Positions 1 through 7,993 of a DNA stretch of 64,000 nucleotides are shown in pieces. A program made the translations under genes and the position numbers. How positions within the stretch are numbered: the stretch's first letter is position 1; the number at the start of each line of letters is the position of its first letter. A model generated the notes under the pieces. It saw nothing but the letters and a program-made list of their open reading frames with translations. It searched no databases and was not told where the DNA came from. Source of the DNA: Phycisphaerales bacterium (lineage in GTDB: Bacteria > Planctomycetota > Phycisphaerae > Phycisphaerales > UBA1924); the NCBI GenBank assembly GCA_028289195.1, contig JANQQR010000007.1:62001-126000 (forward strand), read 5' to 3'.

Positions 1-623
1 TGGTGGCAGATCGTCAGGGCCCGGTCGTAGTCGACGCCGACGAGTTGCATATAGCGCATGATCCACTCCTCGCCGGCCGCGTTGACGGGGAGACCGCCGG
101 TCGCGTCGGAGAGCCGCACGCGGAACGATGCGTCCGAGCCGGGCAGAGCGACGTCGATCTCGGTCGCCGGGATCTCCAGGGACTCGAGCAACTCGAACCC
201 GCCCTCGGGTGTGCCGGTGACGCCGCCGCCGTCGGCGACGCGGGACCCCGTGTCGTTCTCGAGGTCCTTCCTGGCTTCCTCTTCGAGATCGACGTTCATC
301 TGCTCGAAGAGATCGCGGAGGAAGGGCGGGAGTTCGACATCCGGATCGTTGCTCGAATCATCGGATCCGGAGGGATCGCTGAAATCCGCGCCCGCGCCGC
401 TGGCCCCGGCGCTGGCCAGCTGGTCCGATGTCGTCATGAGGCCTCGGAGCGTGATCGTCGCGGCGGCGCGGGCGTCGAGGTACGCGCGGGAGCGCTCGAT
501 CGCGATGCGCGCTTCGACGGTCGCGGCGCGCGTCTGGATCGCGCCCTGCGTCGCGAGCGCGAACAGCCCCCCCACCGAGATGAGGACGAGGACTAGAGCA
601 AATCCTCGGCGTCGAAGACCCAT
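1..623 (-). CDS. gspK: Type II secretion minor pseudopilin GspK (3' part missing)
   Basis: This is the GspK-like tip pseudopilin of a type II secretion system, running off the left edge with 207 codons visible. The start is the ATG at 623, which overlaps the end of the upstream gspJ-like gene by 31 bases. The product begins MGLRRRGFALVLVLISVGG, a short basic leader, then the hydrophobic N-terminal helix of a pseudopilin. GspK proteins lack the usual Glu at mature position 5, and none is seen here. Further in, a stretch with LSDATGGLPVNAA resembles the GspK region rich in 'D..GKINLN' (family knowledge). It is the last gene of the operon in this window. Assignment rests on position after gspJ and on the N-terminus, because the C-terminal half is outside the window. 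Confidence 0.72.
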   Translation of the reverse strand, partial: MGLRRRGFALVLVLISVGGLFALATQGAIQTRAATVEARIAIERSRAYLDARAAATITLRGLMTTSDQLASAGASGAGADFSDPSGSDDSSNDPDVELPPFLRDLFEQMNVDLEEEARKDLENDTGSRVADGGGVTGTPEGGFELLESLEIPATEIDVALPGSDASFRVRLSDATGGLPVNAAGEEWIMRYMQLVGVDYDRALTICH

Positions 624-1327
624 GTGAACGGTTCTCCCAAGAATGTCCCGGTCAGGCGCAGCCCGTTGATCGGCCCCTTGTATCCCGGCTCCATCGGTCG
701 CCAGCGCCGGAGCAGGTCGTCGTCGGTTGGTTCGTCGGCGCGGACCGCCATGCCGGCCGGATCCCGGCGGTTGCTGGACCGGGGACCAACGTTCGCTGCC
801 TGACCGTAGCGTTCGAAGCTGAGTTCCTCGCAGCGATCGAGCAGCACGATCTGCTCTTCCAGGACGAGACCCGGTGGAGCCGGGATCGGCGTTTCCGGCT
901 CTCCCGCGGAATCGACCTCGGCGAGCAGCGTTGTGAGCTTGCGCTCGAAGCAGACGAGCCGGAACTCGGGCGCCCCGCCCGGCAGGCGTGGCGGCACGGT
1001 CTCGATCTCGTAGGTCACCACGACCAGGGGCCAGCCGGGGAAGAGCAGAGGATCGGCGCAGACGAAGTTGATCGAGTTCGGCTGCAGGTCCAGACTCGCG
1101 CCCTGATCACCGGTGGCGATGCTCGCACGCCGGTCCGCCCACTGCGCGTTCATGACCTCGAGCACGCGCGGCAGACGCATCGAAGCGTTCAGGCGCGCAC
1201 CCTCCGTGGTCCAATCACGCATCTGCGCCCACACCGCGCCGATGAGCACGGACATCGACGCCAGCACGGAGACCGCCAAGAGCATCTCCAGGAGCGTGAA
1301 CGCGGGTTGGTGTCGCTTTGCGGGCAT
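593..1327 (-). CDS. gspJ: Type II secretion minor pseudopilin GspJ
   Basis: GspJ-like minor pseudopilin of 244 residues. It begins MPAKRHQPAFTLLEMLLAVS, a basic leader followed by the type IV prepilin signature with Glu at mature position 5 and a roughly 20-residue hydrophobic helix. The residue before the mature Phe is Ala rather than the usual Gly. The rest is a soluble beta-rich domain with little similarity I can name. It starts 6 bases after the gspI-like gene and overlaps gspK by 31 bases, which is the I-J-K order of type II secretion operons. The J assignment relies on this position and on the length of about 240 residues, typical for GspJ/PulJ. Confidence 0.75.
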   Translation of the reverse strand: MPAKRHQPAFTLLEMLLAVSVLASMSVLIGAVWAQMRDWTTEGARLNASMRLPRVLEVMNAQWADRRASIATGDQGASLDLQPNSINFVCADPLLFPGWPLVVVTYEIETVPPRLPGGAPEFRLVCFERKLTTLLAEVDSAGEPETPIPAPPGLVLEEQIVLLDRCEELSFERYGQAANVGPRSSNRRDPAGMAVRADEPTDDDLLRRWRPMEPGYKGPINGLRLTGTFLGEPFTWVFDAEDLL

Positions 1328-1333
1328 CGAGCG

Positions 1334-1726
1334 CTACCGGTCTGACAGGAACTCGGACCGCTGGTCCATGTAGGTGATCTCGAAGCGGAGCATGGGAACG
1401 GACTCGGCGAGTTCGGACTCGGGAGTCCGGGGGATCGGGCTCGGCACGAGCATCGGCGTGGCCTTGATCGTGAACGGCTCGCCGTTGTGCTCGCCCCGCC
1501 AAGTGCGGGCCGCCGACTGCTCATCGACCTCGGGGAACCCGAGCGCCCCGCTTTCGCGGAGCATCGCGATCGCGCGGAGATCGTGGTTGACGCGCAACCG
1601 GGTCTCCAGGTCGAGCGTCTGCGCCAGCGCGCTCGAGCGGATCTGCAGCGCGACGATGAGCGCAGAAGACAGGATCGCCAGGGCGAGAACCGCCTCGAGC
1701 AGCGTGAACGCCCGGCGCGTGCGCAT
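1334..1726 (-). CDS. gspI: Type II secretion minor pseudopilin GspI
   Basis: Small pseudopilin of 130 residues, GspI-like. The product starts MRTRRAFTLLEAVLALAILS, a basic leader, Ala before Phe, Glu at mature position 5, then the N-terminal hydrophobic helix. The start is the ATG at 1726, which shares one base with the stop of gspD (TGATG). A longer reading frame would start inside gspD without reason. Length fits GspI, which is usually about 120-130 residues. It lies between the secretin and gspJ and is presumably translationally coupled to both. In the family, GspI with GspJ and GspK forms the tip of the pseudopilus. Confidence 0.75.
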   Translation of the reverse strand: MRTRRAFTLLEAVLALAILSSALIVALQIRSSALAQTLDLETRLRVNHDLRAIAMLRESGALGFPEVDEQSAARTWRGEHNGEPFTIKATPMLVPSPIPRTPESELAESVPMLRFEITYMDQRSEFLSDR

Positions 1727-3990
1727 CAGCGCCGACGCCCGCCCGCCGCGGCCGGGTCGGTGATCGTGAGGCCGTCGGTGACGAACGAGCGCTCCTCGGG
1801 GGTCAGCGAGCGGAGCAGATCGAGCGTCCACATCAGCAGTTCCTCGCGATCCAGCGAGGTCGGGGGGACAGGCGACGAATCAGGCAGGATCGTCGCACCG
1901 GGCTGGATCGATGCCTCCGGCTCGGGCGACTCGGCGCCGACTTCGGGCTGCTCGTAGAGCGCACCAACCGGGAGTTGCTCGGCGAAGGAGTGCAATGCCG
2001 CCCGCACCGCTGCTGCGCCGCGCATGAACTCCCCGAGGTTCGAGACGGCCTGATCCGGCTCGTTGATGATCGTCGGTGTGATCGCGAGCACGATCTCGGA
2101 GCGCTCGGTGCGCTTGAGGGTCTGGCTGAATGCCGCGCCAACGACGGGGACCCTGCCAAGGAGCGGGATGCGGTTGCGCTGGTCGGACTCGGCCTCGTTG
2201 ATGATGCCGCCCAGGAGGACGGTCTGGCCGTGCTGCACGGTGACGGTCGTCTCGATCGAGCGGGTGGTGAACTCGGGCTGGTTGGCGATGTCGGTCGGGA
2301 TCGTGTCGCGGATCTCCTGGGTGATCGCGAGCTTGACCTGGCCGGACTCGTTGATGTCGGCCTGGATCGTGAGGATCACGCCGGTCTCGCGGTACTCGAT
2401 CTCCTCGCGGATCGCGCTGGTGCCGCCGGTCTGGGTCTCGGATCCCTCGCTGGCGCGGAGCACCGGCACCTCGCCGCCGACCTGGAACGAGCCGATCGCC
2501 CGGTCCTGCACGAAGAAGTACGGGCTGCTGAGGATCTTGGCGTCGCTCTCGGCGTCGAGCGCCTGGAACACCGCGAAGCCGTCGCTCCCGACGAGGAAGG
2601 CAGAGCCGGTCGCGGCCCCGGTGATCGGCGCTGCGCCGATCAGGCTGAGATCGCCGAGCTCGAGGAAGTACTCGACACCGAACTCGAGCCGGTTCGAGAG
2701 GCGGACTTCCATGACGAGCGACTCGATCTTGACCTGCTGAGGAGCGCGGTCCATCTCGCGCAGCATCTCGTATATCTCGACCCAGTCGTCCGGCGAGGCC
2801 TTGACGAGCATGAAGTCGCCGTTGGGTGTCGGGGCCTGGATGCGGATCGGGGCGTAGTCGGGGTCGGGGCGCCCGCCCACGCCGGGCATGCCCTCGATGC
2901 GATCGGAGAGGAACCCGCTGATCTGCGAGTACAGATCGGCGGCGGGCAGGTGCTGGGCGCGATAGATGTAGTTGTTGCGGATGTCGGAGTTGGCGGGCTG
3001 ATCGAGTTCGCGGATCAGATCGCCCACCTGCGGATGCAGCGACGCGTCCTTGGCGACGACCATGATCCGGCGCGTGCCGGGCACCGGGACGAACGCGACA
3101 AGCGGCTCGGCGCCGGACACCAGGCCCGAGGACTGCGCCAGCGACTGCAGCGTGTCGGAGATCTCGAGCGGCAGCCGGTGCGCGAGACGGTACGTCCAGA
3201 TCTCCGTGCCCTCGAAGACCGGCACATCGAGCGAGGCGACGAGCCGGGACAGCCTCCCGATCTGCCGCGTGGTGTCGGCCATCACGAGCGTCTTGCCCGA
3301 GTGGGCGATCACCGCCCCCTCGGTCGCGAAGTTGCCGAGCATCGTGGCGAGCTGCTCGGGCGCGACGTAGCGCAGGCGGCGCACGCGGACGGACGCCATG
3401 TCTGTCGCGCCGGCCGGCATCGACTGGAGGATCGGTGTCGTGGCCATCTTGGCCGAGCGCACGCCCGGGCGCACGTGGAGCACCCCGGCGCGGTCCTCGA
3501 TCGCCCAGTTGAAGCACGAGGCGATGCCGCCGACAACGTCCATGAGATCGCTGCGCGTGTATTCGCCGTCGAGCTCGACCGTGACCTGGCCCTGGATCGC
3601 GGGATCGAGGACGTAGTCACGCTCAAGGTATTCCTTGAAGAGCACATGCAGCAGGTCGGTGACGTCGACAGCGCGCCACGAGCCCTGGACCGGAATGATC
3701 TGCGCAGCCCGCGGATCGACGGTCCCGGGCTCGATCGAGTTGAGGTCGCTCCGCGCGCCGGAGAGGCGCTGCGTGGCGAGCAACTGGGTCTCGGCCCCGG
3801 TCGGCTGGCGGGCGCTGAGCATCTGCGACGCAACGGGGCGCGAACCCGGATCCCACGTTTTGGGGGGCTCGTACGCGCGGGGCGGTGCGTCTGCGATGCG
3901 CATAGGCTCGGCGTCGGGCGTCGAAGCGCAGCCGGCCGCCATGATCAGGGCGGCGGCGGTTGTGTTTGACAGGATCAGGCGCTGGCGCAT
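1726..3990 (-). CDS. gspD: Type II secretion secretin GspD (outer-membrane lipoprotein)
   Basis: Outer-membrane secretin channel, 754 residues. The N-terminus is a lipoprotein signal with lipobox MAAGC (Cys at about residue 21). Several N-domains of the secretin periplasmic gate follow. The last 200 residues hold the secretin beta-barrel core, with the conserved VLLGGIINE stretch, then RIPLLGRVPVVGAAF and a closing EIVLAITPTII. These are hallmark secretin motifs. After the core there is a Pro/Glu-rich tail of about 90 residues. It starts 81 bases after gspF and is followed by gspI with a one-base overlap. It is the only secretin in the window, while the type IV pilus locus downstream has no pilQ. 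Usual operons place gspD before gspE, so its position after gspF is a rearrangement. Confidence 0.93.
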   Translation of the reverse strand: MRQRLILSNTTAAALIMAAGCASTPDAEPMRIADAPPRAYEPPKTWDPGSRPVASQMLSARQPTGAETQLLATQRLSGARSDLNSIEPGTVDPRAAQIIPVQGSWRAVDVTDLLHVLFKEYLERDYVLDPAIQGQVTVELDGEYTRSDLMDVVGGIASCFNWAIEDRAGVLHVRPGVRSAKMATTPILQSMPAGATDMASVRVRRLRYVAPEQLATMLGNFATEGAVIAHSGKTLVMADTTRQIGRLSRLVASLDVPVFEGTEIWTYRLAHRLPLEISDTLQSLAQSSGLVSGAEPLVAFVPVPGTRRIMVVAKDASLHPQVGDLIRELDQPANSDIRNNYIYRAQHLPAADLYSQISGFLSDRIEGMPGVGGRPDPDYAPIRIQAPTPNGDFMLVKASPDDWVEIYEMLREMDRAPQQVKIESLVMEVRLSNRLEFGVEYFLELGDLSLIGAAPITGAATGSAFLVGSDGFAVFQALDAESDAKILSSPYFFVQDRAIGSFQVGGEVPVLRASEGSETQTGGTSAIREEIEYRETGVILTIQADINESGQVKLAITQEIRDTIPTDIANQPEFTTRSIETTVTVQHGQTVLLGGIINEAESDQRNRIPLLGRVPVVGAAFSQTLKRTERSEIVLAITPTIINEPDQAVSNLGEFMRGAAAVRAALHSFAEQLPVGALYEQPEVGAESPEPEASIQPGATILPDSSPVPPTSLDREELLMWTLDLLRSLTPEERSFVTDGLTITDPAAAGGRRR

Positions 3991-4071
3991 GGGACAGCCT
4001 CCAAAGGCGTGCGTCGTCGGGATTATCGGCCCCAGGAAGAATCGGCAGATCGGGTGGATCCTCGTTGCAAG

Positions 4072-5289
4072 TCAGAGTCCCTGCAAGTCGTTCATCGAAA
4101 TCATGCCCGCGACCAGGGAATAGACGACCCAGGCGACGAGCAGGAAGAGCACCAGGATCACCGCCGGCTCGAACAGCGTCATGAGGCGCTGGGTGACCTC
4201 GTCCTGGCGTCTCACGCTGGTCGCGGTGGCCCTCCGGAGGCCCGAGACGAGGTCGCCGCTCTCCAGGCCGGTCCGCAGCATCGCCAGTTCGAGCGACGGC
4301 AGGACATCGTGGGCGTCGAAGGCCTCGCCGAGGTTCCGGCCCTCGCGGACCTCGCGTTCGGCGGCATCGAGACGCCCAACGATCTCGGGGCTGGTGACGA
4401 CGCGCCGGGCCTGGGCCAGCCCCTCGAGGAGGTCCCCGCCCCCGGCGAGCATGGTCGCGAGCATGTCGCAGAGCATGGCGCTCTGCTGGCGCCACACGAG
4501 ATCGCGGACGACAGGCGTGCGGATGGCCAGACGGCTGAGGGCGGCGCGCATGCGCGGGGTGACGAGCTGCTTTCGCGCGGCGAATGCCACGATCGCCCCG
4601 CCGGCGAGGATGGGTCCCGCCCAGACGAGCGCGCCGGCGATCTCGACGGTCACCATCGTGGGCCACGGGAGTTCGCCGCCGAGATCGCTGAGTTGCTGCG
4701 CGAACTTGGGGATGACGAACGTCGCCAGGCCCCAGACGACCAGCACGGCCACGATGAGCAGCAGGACCGGGTAGATCAGCCGGCCGATGAGCATGCGCTT
4801 GAGCTCTCCCGTGCGGGTGAGCGACTCGTCGATCAGCTCGATGGCCCGCTCGAGCGAGCCGGACTCGGCGGCGCTTCGCAGCACCTCGATGTGATGGGGC
4901 GCTGCGAGGCCGGGCACGGCGCCCACGGCGTCGGCGAATGAAGCGCCGGAACGGAGCTTGTCGCGCACACCGTCGCATGCGGCGCGCTGGCGAGGGTTGG
5001 GGGCGAGGTCGCGCATGGTGCTGAGCGCCGACTCGATGGGCACGCGCCCCTGCATCAGCACGTTGAGCGTCTGGAAGAACCAGACCGAGTCGCCTCGCCT
5101 CGGACGCGAGGAGCCGACCTGCGCCTTGAGGGCGTCGGCGAGCCTGACGGGGCGCGCATCGATGACGATCAGGCCGCCGGCGCGGAGGTCTTCGCGGAGC
5201 GTGCGCTCGTCGGGAGCCTCGCGCGTTCCGGTCACCGTCGCCGAAGCGCCACCCGAGACCTGGATCGCCTTGTAGCTGAACTGCGTCAT
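4072..5289 (-). CDS. gspF: Type II secretion inner-membrane platform protein GspF
   Basis: GspF/PilC-family polytopic inner-membrane protein, 405 residues, the family's usual length. It starts MTQFSYKAIQVSGG, the typical N-terminal 'F.Y.A....G' segment, and contains two GspF cytoplasmic helical domains. These are separated by a membrane segment near the middle, with another at the C-terminus (about residues 370-390). Conserved features include the ESGDLVSGLRRA motif of the second repeat. The ATG at 5289 overlaps the gspE stop (ATGA), so the two are translationally coupled. The role known for the family is to link the GspE ATPase to the pseudopilus in the inner membrane. It is one of three paralogues in this window; the others sit at 14499 and 22384. 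Confidence 0.93.
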   Translation of the reverse strand: MTQFSYKAIQVSGGASATVTGTREAPDERTLREDLRAGGLIVIDARPVRLADALKAQVGSSRPRRGDSVWFFQTLNVLMQGRVPIESALSTMRDLAPNPRQRAACDGVRDKLRSGASFADAVGAVPGLAAPHHIEVLRSAAESGSLERAIELIDESLTRTGELKRMLIGRLIYPVLLLIVAVLVVWGLATFVIPKFAQQLSDLGGELPWPTMVTVEIAGALVWAGPILAGGAIVAFAARKQLVTPRMRAALSRLAIRTPVVRDLVWRQQSAMLCDMLATMLAGGGDLLEGLAQARRVVTSPEIVGRLDAAEREVREGRNLGEAFDAHDVLPSLELAMLRTGLESGDLVSGLRRATATSVRRQDEVTQRLMTLFEPAVILVLFLLVAWVVYSLVAGMISMNDLQGL

Positions 5290-6947
5290 TGCGCGTCGCT
5301 GGAATCGAACTCGATATCGGCGGCGGCGCCGAGCACGCGGACGACCTCGGCCTCATCGGTGACACCGGCGTCGATCAGGCGCTGGGCGTCGGCGCGCAGG
5401 GGCAGGAATCCGGAGCGGAGCAGCGACTCACGGATGCGGTGCTCCTCGGCGCCCTGGAGCATGTACCGCTTGACCTCAGCTGTCAGGCCGCTGCACTCCA
5501 TGATCGCGACTCGGCCTCTGTACCCGAGCCCGCCGCAGGTTTTGCAGGACTCCCTCGACGCGGCGTCGTTGGAGCACGCCGGGCAGAAGCGCCGGACGAG
5601 GCGCTGGGCGCTGACGCCTTCCACGGCCGCGTTGACGAGGTAGGGCTCGACACCCATATCGACAAGGCGCACGAAGGTGCCGGGCACGTCGTTGGTGTGG
5701 AGCGTCGACAGCACCATGTGCCCGGTGAGCGACGCCTGGAACGCGATCTCGGCGGTTTCCTTGTCGCGGATCTCACCGATCAGCACGACGTCCGGGTCGT
5801 GGCGGAGGATGTGGCGCAGCGTGTTCGAGAAGCTGAGATTGATCGCATTGTTGACCTGAATCTGATTGACGCCGTCCATCGCGTACTCGACCGGGTCCTC
5901 GACGGTCACGATCTTGCGCTCGTTCGAGACGAGGCTCCGCAGGATCGAATACAGCGTGGTGGTCTTGCCCGATCCGGTCGGACCGGTGATCAGCATGATG
6001 CCGTGGCTCTTGCGCGCAATTCCCAGGAGCTGATCGACGTGGCGCTTGTCGAAGCCCAGTTCGTCGAGGCTGATCTCGGCGAGCTTCTGGCGGTCCTGGA
6101 TGCGGATGGCGGCATCCTGGCCGTACATCGTGGGGACGATGCTGATGCGCATGTCGACGCTGCGTCCGCGCAGGCGCATGGGCACACGCCCGTCCTGAGC
6201 GCGCCGGCGTTCGGCGATGTCGAGACCGGCGAGGATCTTGATGCGGCACAGCACCGGCTCGTACATCTGCGCGGGCGGCGCCGGCTGGTCGTGCAGGATG
6301 CCGTCGATGCGGAAGCGCAGGCTCGTGCGCCGGTCGTAACGCTCGAGGTGGATGTCGCTGGCTCCCAGGTCCATCGCACGTTCCACGGCAGTGTTGAAGA
6401 AGCGCACCACCGGCGCCTCGCTGGCCATGTCGCGGAGCTGGCTGAGCTCACCGGAGATGTCGAGCGATTCGCCGGCGTCGTCGGACGCCGCGCCCTCGCC
6501 CGCTTCGGCGCGCTCGTGCAGGTAGTTGCCGATCTCCTTCTGCGTGCCGATCCGCACCTCGGCACCCGCGTGGCGCCCGGCGACCGAGCTCCACGCGAAC
6601 TGGTCCGACGGGTCGGCGACGACGATCCGGAGCTCGCCGGGACCGTCCTCGAGCACGAGGATCGACGAGCTGCGCATGAACTCGAGCGGCGTGCCGTCGT
6701 GCGGCGCGGCGTCTTCGTCATCGGGGTCCCACCGAGCCAGGCCGCTCCACTCGGCGAGACGATCGGCGATCAGGTCCTCGCTGACGAGGCCGAGGTCGAG
6801 CAGCGCCTTGAGGTCGGTCGTGCCGGTCTGGCGGGACAGCTCCGCGACGAGGCGCCAGTCGGCGCTCGTGGTGTCACCCTTGGAGGTGAGGAACTCCCGG
6901 AAGGAATCGGAGCTGTAGACGAGCGCCGCCGCGCCGGCGATCGTCAT
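5286..6947 (-). CDS. gspE: Type II secretion assembly ATPase GspE
   Basis: Hexameric secretion ATPase of the GspE/PulE family, 553 residues. The start is the ATG at 6947, coupled to the end of gspG by ATGA. A GspE N-terminal domain covers about residues 1-150. It is followed by a CASP-type segment (SDIHLERYD), Walker A GPTGSGKTTTLY near residue 320, the Asp box, Walker B (DVVLIGEIRD) near 385 and the His box (LSTLHTND). The C-terminal tetracysteine zinc element CPAC...CKTC is present, as in PulE and PilB but not PilT. A longer reading frame upstream would run inside gspG and is rejected. It powers pseudopilus growth and works with the neighbouring GspF. Confidence 0.94.
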   Translation of the reverse strand: MTIAGAAALVYSSDSFREFLTSKGDTTSADWRLVAELSRQTGTTDLKALLDLGLVSEDLIADRLAEWSGLARWDPDDEDAAPHDGTPLEFMRSSSILVLEDGPGELRIVVADPSDQFAWSSVAGRHAGAEVRIGTQKEIGNYLHERAEAGEGAASDDAGESLDISGELSQLRDMASEAPVVRFFNTAVERAMDLGASDIHLERYDRRTSLRFRIDGILHDQPAPPAQMYEPVLCRIKILAGLDIAERRRAQDGRVPMRLRGRSVDMRISIVPTMYGQDAAIRIQDRQKLAEISLDELGFDKRHVDQLLGIARKSHGIMLITGPTGSGKTTTLYSILRSLVSNERKIVTVEDPVEYAMDGVNQIQVNNAINLSFSNTLRHILRHDPDVVLIGEIRDKETAEIAFQASLTGHMVLSTLHTNDVPGTFVRLVDMGVEPYLVNAAVEGVSAQRLVRRFCPACSNDAASRESCKTCGGLGYRGRVAIMECSGLTAEVKRYMLQGAEEHRIRESLLRSGFLPLRADAQRLIDAGVTDEAEVVRVLGAAADIEFDSSDAQ

Positions 6948-7357
6948 GAGCGGATGTCCAGGTCCGCCGCTTCGCCCTCGCCGCCCTCGCGCCCGTCGGC
7001 GCCGAGCGAGATCAGGCGGAAGCCCCACTCGTCGTCGAGCCGGTAGACGAAGTCGTGGTTCCAGGCGTCCTTGGGGACCGTCGCCTGGCCGAGGTAGGGG
7101 CCGTCCCACTCCTCGACTCCCTGCGGCCTCTCGACGAGCGCCTCGAGCCCCTCGTTATCCGTGGGCAGGCGCCCGACGTCGGCGCGGAACATCTCGATCT
7201 TCGTGGCGAGGTTCTGCATGCTGGCCCGGGTGATCTTCACCTGGCTGCGTCCGAACTGCTTGCCCAGTTGGGGGGCGATGAGGGCGGCCAGCAGGCCGAT
7301 GATCGCGACCACGAGCAGCATCTCGAACAGCGTGAAGGCGTTGCGTCGGGTCTTCAT
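6944..7357 (-). CDS. gspG: Type II secretion major pseudopilin GspG
   Basis: Major pseudopilin, 137 residues. The start at 7357 is decided by a strong Shine-Dalgarno (GGAGG, 7 bases upstream) and a product that begins MKTRRNAFTLFEMLLVVAII. The family C-terminal region is clear: LPTDNEGLEALVERP, then the WDGPYL stretch and a closing LISLGADGREGGEGEAAD. In characterised GspG proteins these latter Asp/Glu positions bind calcium. The residue before mature Phe is Ala instead of Gly, and mature position 5 is Glu. It overlaps gspH upstream (ATGA) and gspE downstream (ATGA). This is the most confidently identified pilin-like gene in the window. Confidence 0.95.
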   Translation of the reverse strand: MKTRRNAFTLFEMLLVVAIIGLLAALIAPQLGKQFGRSQVKITRASMQNLATKIEMFRADVGRLPTDNEGLEALVERPQGVEEWDGPYLGQATVPKDAWNHDFVYRLDDEWGFRLISLGADGREGGEGEAADLDIRS

Positions 7358-7875
7358 GGGGTGTCCTCCGTGCGTGAGGAAGCGGTTTGGCGGGTCGTGC
7401 GATCGGGCGGGCGGAGGCGTGGAACGCCCGAGATGGGGTCGAATTCGATCGCCCATATGGTATCGCCCGTGAGCCCCGAGACGAATGTCCATCTTCGTTC
7501 GTCGGTCCGGCCGCTGGGGCCGAAGGTTGCAGAAAACCGCGATTCCTGAGGCGCCAGCCCGGTCTGCAGCACCACCGATGCGGCGCGCCATTCCTTGGCC
7601 TCTCCGGGGTCGGGGTCCGATCGCATGGTGTCTCCATCGACCCAGAGCGTGAACTCGGCGCCCTTGCCCGTGCGCATCGCGCTCAGGCGGGCCGAGGCGA
7701 GTTCGGTGACGGCGCGATCGAGTGACTGGGTGACCCGCGCCCGCGGGCCGGAGCGGGCGAGCATGGCCCCTACCGCCGCGGCGAGCAGCCCGGCGATTGC
7801 GACGACGAGGACGACCTCGAAGAGCGAGAAGCCGCGCTGCATTGGGCTGCTGGCGTGTGATGGGCGGGGGCGCAT
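7354..7875 (-). CDS. gspH: Type II secretion minor pseudopilin GspH
   Basis: GspH-like pseudopilin, first gene of the secretion operon. The ATG at 7875 gives 173 residues. An ATG at 7842 would give a product starting MQRGFSLFEVVLVVAIAG, with a four-residue leader. Neither has a good Shine-Dalgarno, so the start is uncertain, and a TTG further upstream lies in the terminator tract and is rejected. The cleavage site is Gly-Phe with Glu at mature position 5. The body carries Arg-rich and Trp-containing beta segments as in GspH/FimT. Its stop overlaps the gspG start (ATGA). The promoter of the operon should lie between here and the terminator at 7910-7948, but I cannot point to it. Confidence 0.7.
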   Translation of the reverse strand: MRPRPSHASSPMQRGFSLFEVVLVVAIAGLLAAAVGAMLARSGPRARVTQSLDRAVTELASARLSAMRTGKGAEFTLWVDGDTMRSDPDPGEAKEWRAASVVLQTGLAPQESRFSATFGPSGRTDERRWTFVSGLTGDTIWAIEFDPISGVPRLRPPDRTTRQTASSRTEDTP

Positions 7876-7909
7876 CGGCAATGGTATCGGGGCACCTGGG
7901 CTGAGATGC

Positions 7910-7948
7910 AAAAACGAAAAACGGGGGTCCGCCGAAGCGAACCCCCGT
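7910..7948 (-). terminator. Intrinsic terminator of the large surface-protein gene
   Basis: On the minus strand an 8-bp perfect stem (ACGGGGGT / ACCCCCGT, 7921-7948, 12-base loop) is followed directly by TTTTTCGTTTTT (7910-7920). It lies about 46 bases past the stop of the 7994-12010 gene and just before gspH. It should therefore end that transcript and insulate the secretion operon. Confidence 0.88.
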
Positions 7949-7993
7949 CGATCGAGTCTTTCTGATGGGCCGCCGGTTAGAGCGGCTTAGTCA

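Noticed and set aside
1975-3969. A 664-residue plus-strand frame antisense to gspD
   Set aside because: The gspD frame has a lipobox and secretin motifs; the antisense frame is low-complexity.
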